From positions 37,010,745-37,074,744 of the forward strand of contig CM075102.1 in NCBI GenBank assembly GCA_037576195.1: a stretch of DNA of 64,000 bases, written 5' to 3'. This DNA is from Phytoseiulus persimilis. Its lineage: Eukaryota > Arthropoda > Arachnida > Mesostigmata > Phytoseiidae. This document shows, piece after piece, positions 57,511 through 64,000 of the stretch. The stretch's first letter is position 1; each line of letters opens with the position of its first letter. The translations under genes and the position numbers were made by a program. The notes beneath the pieces are model-generated. The model had not been told where the DNA came from and searched no databases. It saw nothing but the letters and a program-made list of their open reading frames with translations.

Positions 57511-60500
57511 TGACTAACCCAGCCTTAGACTGTCTCTTGGAATCGAGTCGAGACTTTCTTCGCAAATCGTGAATCTATCCGGGCTGTCCGAGTTTAACTC
57601 CATCCCATTTCTGGACACGACTCTCCCCTCTTCCACCGTTCGCTGGTTCAGGTCTTATTTCCGCATATCTCCTTGAAGTTCACATGGAGCGAAACTCTCG
57701 AGACTGTCTGCTCATGCACAGACAGATTGTTCAAGTCTCTGATCTAAGCACAGTATATATTATTGTTGCTTGCATCTTGAATGATCTGAGAGCTCTGTCT
57801 TTCGTTCTCTGTAGGTTCTGGTGCTCACCGATTTGCCACCGGATAGCTCTGGCTGTAGCTCCGGAACCGTGTGCCACGGTCGATACGGGTTTTCTCTTGA
57901 GGGGTCAAAGCCAGTTCTGGCCGCCACATTCTGAGTGAAAATATTTCTCAGCCAAATCTGCAACGGGGCAAGTTGAGGCTATTCAATGACGCAACACGCC
58001 GCACGAATCAGCCCGAAAAGTTCAGCCGAAGCCGATTTCACGAATGCCGACAGTTTCGTGGTAAGGCGGAATATCCGAAACTTCTGCGCTCGAGTGCCCG
58101 ATTTGTATTGCTCAAACTATTGGCACCGCATCGGGGTGTGTCGCGTGTCATGGGATTTCAGACTCGAGATACTTTCCGTCGTCATTCGTATCCGAGAGTA
58201 ATGAACAAAAATCGAGTTCCGATGATTTCGTGTTGCGGGCTGTGAAAAGCCAGCGTTATAATTCTACCTCGCGCATCCGTGACAGACAGGCTCTAATAGA
58301 GCCGCAACAACGGCTAGATGAGTTGAGATATAGCACCATCTATGAAAAACTGGGGCTAACAACGTCTAACTGCACCCTTTTCATTATCGCACAGCTGCGT
58401 TTCAGCAAAAAACTGAAGCCCATAAACGGGTCATAAGGTTAAATGGTGCTGCTTAACGCGTCCGCTCGCACTAATAGCCTCAGGAGCTTGTGTTAAACCG
58501 TTGTCGTTGTTTGAGGAGGACAAAAGCAGGAGCCTGCATCCCGGCTTGTCAGTTACCTTGACCCAATGAATGCGAATCGCTGGAAGACTTGATAATTTCT
58601 CCCCTCTGCACGAGTTACCGCTCAAGCTCGAGGCAACGCCCGTTTAGCACTGCTCCCAGAACTTTAAGCTTCGATGTTTTCTCTTCAAGAGTCCGAGCTC
58701 CTGTTGATGGATGGAACAAAACTGGAATCGGGTTGAGATCGTTGATGTTCGACAGCAGGGAATGTTATTAGCCGATACGAGTCCTCATTCCCTCGAACCA
58801 ACTACGGCGCTTCACGGGTAGCGAAAATCCGCCTGAGATCCGAGCCCCGAAGTGGACCCGTTCACTCGGAGTGAGTCTATACTTTCCGTACTGCTGACGT
58901 CGGACGAATGCGTCTCGCGATGAACGAATCGATTATTGATGAGTCGAACGCGTGGGTGTCGTCGGCACACTTGCGTTGAGGTCAGGTCTGATTTCGGCTG
59001 GAGACGGAAAAGTGACTCTTGTGGAGTTGTCAGATGTTCATCATCCACCGAGATAGAGGGAGCTATTTCCGAGAAAAAAATCAGGGCGGTGTTCGAGAAT
59101 CGTGGACTCCGTAATCAACGGACGCTCCAAGCTTCGGAGCTCGTGGAGCAGGCGACCATGTGTTCGGCCTGCAACGACGCGATAACTAGAGTGTGTTTTG
59201 CACGTTCAAGGTGATCATCGCTGTCTCGGATCGTAGGCATATGTGAATGAGCGGAATCAGTTCAAAGTCTCGGGCATCAAACTCTTGAATGCAACCGTCT
59301 CGGGAGGAGTCATTTTAGCGCGACCTGAACCAAGCGCCTACATGGCGGGCTCCGAATGACGTTTTTCTCCGCCAGCTACCGACAAAGCTCGAGTAAGGAA
59401 TAGTTCGAGTCATAAACTGTGCACGGAGTAGCTCGATGTCGTCAAGAAGAGAAACGATCCCGCGCAATGGAGCAAAGTTGATTTGACGATAGTGTGAGTT
59501 CGATTTTGCTTGCGTCATTTTCGTGATAGCGCTTGTATTGCTCCGGGCTCTTTCTCTTTATCGTTCCGCTGTCCCTCTATCTCGCGTTTGCGCACTGCCT
59601 CGTGATGGGTGGGCTTCGACGAGATGAGGAGTTCGTGTCGATGTCTGCGTTTGTGCGTGCCGGGTCTGCTGCAGGCCGTCCGCCCCATTCCTCTCTGTCT
59701 TCCAACGAGGCTGTATGTGGGCAGTCCAACGGAAGAGAAAGGAACATTCACGTCAAATGAAGCAAACCGCCGCGGAGAACTCGTAGTGTGGTTATCGTCT
59801 CGGGCTCGCTTTTTCTGTTCTAAACGATATTTGAGCAAGCCACGAGAACATAACTCACCCTCCCCATTCCCGGATGCCATCGCCAGCGGAGCGGGCCCAG
59901 CCGAGCTTCTTGAAACAGAAAACGCAGAGTCTCGCGGGCTTCGAGCGCACAGCCCGAACGCTTCTTCGTTCGGTCGACTTCCCTCCGGTTGTCGTGTGGC
60001 CCAATAAGTCCGCTTGACAAAACTGCAATGTAGGAGCTGAAAGTTGCCGCAACATGCTGCGACTCTCGATAAGGTCAATTCCGGCGTTCGTGACCTGAGT
60101 TCGAGGATGATGTCCACAACTTGGGGCACGGAATAAGAAATGCGGATTGTTCCTGCTTTTACAACGGTGGGGGCGGAGGCAAGGAGTACAATATCCGGCT
60201 GATCGTCCACCGCATCGTAAAGCATCACTATGCGCTTGCAGTGTGGGCAGTCGACCACGTTGTGAGCTCCCCTGACGCTTAAGCTGTTCCTGCTCGAACC
60301 CATGGGAAGCGAGACTGTTCCTCGCAACCGATTTGCATTCGTTTTTCAGTGCGGAGCGGCTCTGTTCGAACGCCAGTCCCACCTTCACTCGAGAGAGTTT
60401 GCGAGCCTGGCAGACGTTCAGCCATAGGAACCATCTGGGGAGTCTTCGGACAAAATCGCCGTCCCTATCAGCATTAGGTTGTTTGGTAGTGGTGTTTCTC

Positions 60501-63500
60501 CCGCCAAGCGACCGAAGCTTCTCCTCGTGCCTCCGTCTTCAAGCCATCGCGTGAGTGTCTTTTCAATACAACTCTAGGGAATCGAACGTTACACCGTTGT
60601 CGAATCACTTAGTTCACTCCTCATCACGAGGACCAGGGTTGAGGCCGACAACAATAAATCTCGCCGGGGTAGAACGTCGGGGGAACGCTCCAGTCGAGAG
60701 GTTAACCCTGAGGGACGTCACCGCACTTCTCTCCTCGGTTTCGAACGGATTGAAGCAGCTCAAGGCTTGGTTAGGGGCGAGACAGAACGCTGATCGTGAA
60801 TTCGGGCATTCTACAGTGGATGAACTTTTGCGAAGCGCGCCGTTCTTCCGATCGCTGAGGTTCCGAATCGTGGCTTGAAGCATATTCCTTGCGGAGACGA
60901 CGCCTTGGGAGGTGATCAGCGCTCCACGGTGAATGGAAAGTCTCCCTGAACCGAAGACCCTCTTTCAGGGCGCTTAGCCCGAAATTTCACCTGGAGAGGG
61001 CGGAAGGGTGATCCCACTCTCATTCGAGCAGGAGGCATTCGACGATGACCGCGAATGAACACTGAAGCTCGAGGCCGGGCCAATGTCTACGGGGCCGCAG
61101 TCCACTCGTCGGGTAGAGGCGGATGCTCGTCGCGGCTGCGTTGCCTCATGGGAGAAGAAAATCACTTGCGAGATTGCTGGTCGTGCCTCTCGCCTAACTA
61201 TCAGGAATTGACTTTCATCCCAAATACTCCATTTCAAACAGGAAGTTTTGCGTGGCGCGACAGCTGCAGCCATGGAGAAGAGGAGTATGCCGTGTGTCCA
61301 ATGATTTCAGTGGGATCACCCCGAAATATTGCTCTTTTGCTCTGTTTCAAGACCTATGGATGCCTTTCCCGCGAGGCGACGGCTTCTTTAAGAAAAAAAG
61401 AAGCCCCCCACATTGACATGGATGTAAGATATGTGAACAAGGAAGGGAGAGCGTGGAACATTCATACTGGTATTCTCCTCATGGAGAGGTTAACATCGAT
61501 GACACCGGGAACCTAGTTCTATGCGAGGAAAGGCAAGGGGCGACGAGAATGGTGAGCTCGCTCACTGATCTCACCGTTCACGAAGGAAGCCAAGGGGCTT
61601 TTCGCAAAATCATTCATATAAAACATGAAATACTCGACCTTCTAACAAGATCACCTTCCTCATTTTTCCATCGAAATCATTGGGATGAATGCTTTATTCA
61701 TGAAATATCCAGAGGCAGTAGGGTTCTGGTGATTCATTGAAGTACATCAAAACGGAAACTCGAGGACGGCGACTTCAGTCAAGATGCATCGACGAACCAC
61801 GGGTTCATCTCGCAAAAATGAAGTACAAAGCCAATCTATAATCGTTGGGTCATAATTGATGACCAGGATTGAATCATCGTCCACAAGTTTTGCACAGAGA
61901 ACCAGAATCTTCGGAGCTGTTTTCTGCTCGACGGGGTGGAATCGCAATCATATTTTTTTCGAGCTGCCGGGTTCTCTCCGAGAAGTTCAGGTCGGCGAGC
62001 GAGTAGAGTGGAGAAGAATCGCTTACTCCAAGACTGCCTGGTGGCTCGGTTCGCCGACTGGGTAGCAGCCGATCGGGAAAAAGGTGGAGAGGAAGGTATT
62101 CCGTTTCGCGCAACGAAATTTGTCTCTGTCAGCTGCAGGAGAGGAGGAAGTCTCGTCCCTTTTTCATTCGAACGGGCCTGGTTGCTGATAGCTGCTGCTG
62201 GCCGTCCTGCCGCTCGCCTGTCTGCCGGCTTGGCCAGCAGCGTTACCCCCGAGGAACAACTTGGTATGCCCGACGCCGGACAGGGTGGCGAAAGGAGAAG
62301 GAGGAGAAAAACGTCTGACAGCGGACCAGTTGGCGAAGCGGACCCTTGAAGAAAACGACGCCCTTGGGACGAGCGACCGTCGAAAATGGGACCGACCGTC
62401 TCGACCCGCCAGGTCGATGGGTGGGTCACTGATGGACGGACCTGGCGAGCAGAGACTGCCGTGGGCCAGAGCAAGCGATCTACTGGCTACAAGAGCAGGA
62501 TCTAACAGGTTCAAGCCGCACTCGGCACCAAATGTCTGAAGGTTCGCTTTTCCCGGCACCAGCCGCTTGTTGGCCGTTCCCTTCCGGAAACCTGAGCTCG
62601 TTTGACCCTCGAGCAGTGCGAGCTGTACGAAGTAGTCTCGGGGAATCGCACTCACGGTTCGAGTTGTTCAGAAGTGTCGAACATGCGACTCATCCCGGTC
62701 GGCGGTTGGGTCGATAACCAGAACCCGAGACCTAAAAAGCAAATGTATGCACGCCGAGTCAGATGAGGATCTCTCGGATGCGTGGCCCCGATGCAGTGGC
62801 TTTCAGTCGGGCTCTGACATCTTTACTTTGGAGCGCCGATGGCACAACACCTCGCTCGCCGCCGGATGTCGGTCGTAGTGTTGTGGACAGTTTAAATAAT
62901 AAAACACGACATCAATATTTCCCCGCTATCCCACGACCAAAACTCCCACATCTGTTTTCGGCGAGAAAGGATTCTCACCATCCCACGGGACACCGAGCTC
63001 GGGTTCCTGCCAGCCTGGCGGTGTGCAGTTTCGTGCAGTTGTGCCATTTCAGCAGAGGCATTACGATTCGCGATAGTGAAGTTGCCTCCGCTGCTGGCGC
63101 CAGCGCAACCGAACAGCTTTCAATAGAAAACGGATCTGCTTTCCGTCCGTGAAGTTGGAAGCTTCGCACCTCGAGAGTTACGCATGAAGTCTCCTGCGAT
63201 TCGCTTCGTGCGCCCCCAACTCTTCGTGCGGAAGATTCCTTCTCGAGTCAGAAGGAATCGACTTCTACGGAATGTCCACAAATACACAATTTTCGAGAGC
63301 TGGATCGTTCTTCAGTGTTTTGGAGAGCGGCCGGGGTTCTCTCGCCTCTCGTGAGAGCTCGACGGAGATCGAGCCTCCCTACCGGGCGCGATGTGGGAAC
63401 GTCCGAGCTAGGATTAGCCAGTGGACATGAATTGAACGCATGTATCAGCGAATTCCGGTTGTTTCCTGAGGCCAATGGTAGCTCAGTAGTTTGGAGCATT

Positions 63501-64000
63501 GCGAAGTCAAGAGAGCGTGGACGAAAAGCACTCATTGGGAACTCGACCTCTGACGAGGAACGAAGGCTGAAATTCCATCAATCATTTATTCGGAGCGATA
63601 CCATCATCGATAACGAGCGTGCGCTCAGCTCGCTGAGGAACCAAAGAACCAAGTGTAAAGTTGCTCTCGTGAGCTCGGAGACGCAACGACTGGTCCTATG
63701 TCAGTAAAAATGCGGAGGGCAAGGTTTCCCTTAGCTCTCCTAATTTTGAAACGAAGTGTTGGAGGGAGGGGGGAACGACTCCATTGCGAAAAGAATGCGG
63801 AGCTCAGCTCCATTCCATTCATCTTGATGTCGTTTGGACTTGTATTCTGGTGAAATCACCTCTATATATTCTGCTCCGTTTATCTCTCTGAAGCCCGAAA
63901 TATTTGCGACATCTCTTAGCGAACATATGGCACAATTTGGTGAGCGAGGAAATTGCATCTGGCTGGTTTCGAATTGAGATCCAACAGGGAAAAACTTTTG
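57511..64000. other. 6.5 kb without a supported gene
   Basis: The first few hundred bases probably still contain unrecognisable 5' remains of the Tc1-like element. Several open frames of 130-270 codons occur (the longest on the minus strand at 59515-60327, with a CPHCKR motif), but they overlap one another and match no family I know. A short open stretch with a donor-like end at 61417-61550 is listed under findings. Confidence 0.55.

Noticed and set aside
59515..60327. 270-codon minus-strand open frame with a CPHCKR motif
   Set aside because: A single CxxC pair is not a domain, other frames overlap it, and no neighbouring exon or start context supports it.
63478..63520. tRNA-like D arm (GCTCAGTAGTTTGGAGC)
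   Set aside because: The following bases do not form an anticodon stem and no T arm follows.

Overview
This window is eukaryotic nuclear DNA. It holds one large interrupted + strand gene, the 3' part of a second + strand gene, and mostly non-coding sequence. No operons, Shine-Dalgarno sites or bacterial genes are visible. The large gene is an ionotropic glutamate receptor of the kainate class. Its agonist-site wording ([18 protein letters not shown]) resembles arthropod receptors more than vertebrate ones. CpG is abundant, base composition is roughly balanced, and CG-containing tetranucleotide microsatellites are common. An arthropod is the best guess, possibly a mite or other chelicerate, but the lineage is an inference.

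Layout. 1-4907: no supported exon. 4908-39897: eleven receptor exons, spliced in phase with GT/AG borders, covering most of the amino-terminal domain, S1, M1, the M2 pore loop, M3 and S2. The signal-peptide exon and the M4/cytoplasmic end are missing. The first six introns run from 0.6 to 10.3 kb and the last four from 156 to 496 bp. 39898 is a single N. It falls inside the eleventh receptor exon, a few codons after its start, and receptor homology stops there. 39901-41064: an open frame for an Asp/Tyr/His/Glu-rich protein made of 10-residue and then 8-residue tandem repeats, ending in a stop with overlapping AATAAA signals directly after it. 41082-64000: no confident gene. This part holds a 17-bp minisatellite (41624-41759) with a short dispersed copy at 53385, and a dead Tc1/mariner-like transposase fragment on the minus strand (57058-57510).

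Other structures inside the receptor introns or upstream include an unusual inverted duplication of order A-B-A'-B' (27583-27720), a possible retropepsin relic (minus strand, near 11521-11547), a cluster of long G runs (13252-13333) and several CGNN microsatellites.

The two genes show no functional link. The sequence around the N suggests that the receptor's last exon has been cut by an assembly join and followed directly by the truncated repeat-protein gene, so distances and gene order across 39898 should not be trusted. Most other open frames here are up to about 200 codons, overlap on several strands and match nothing recognisable, so they are not annotated.
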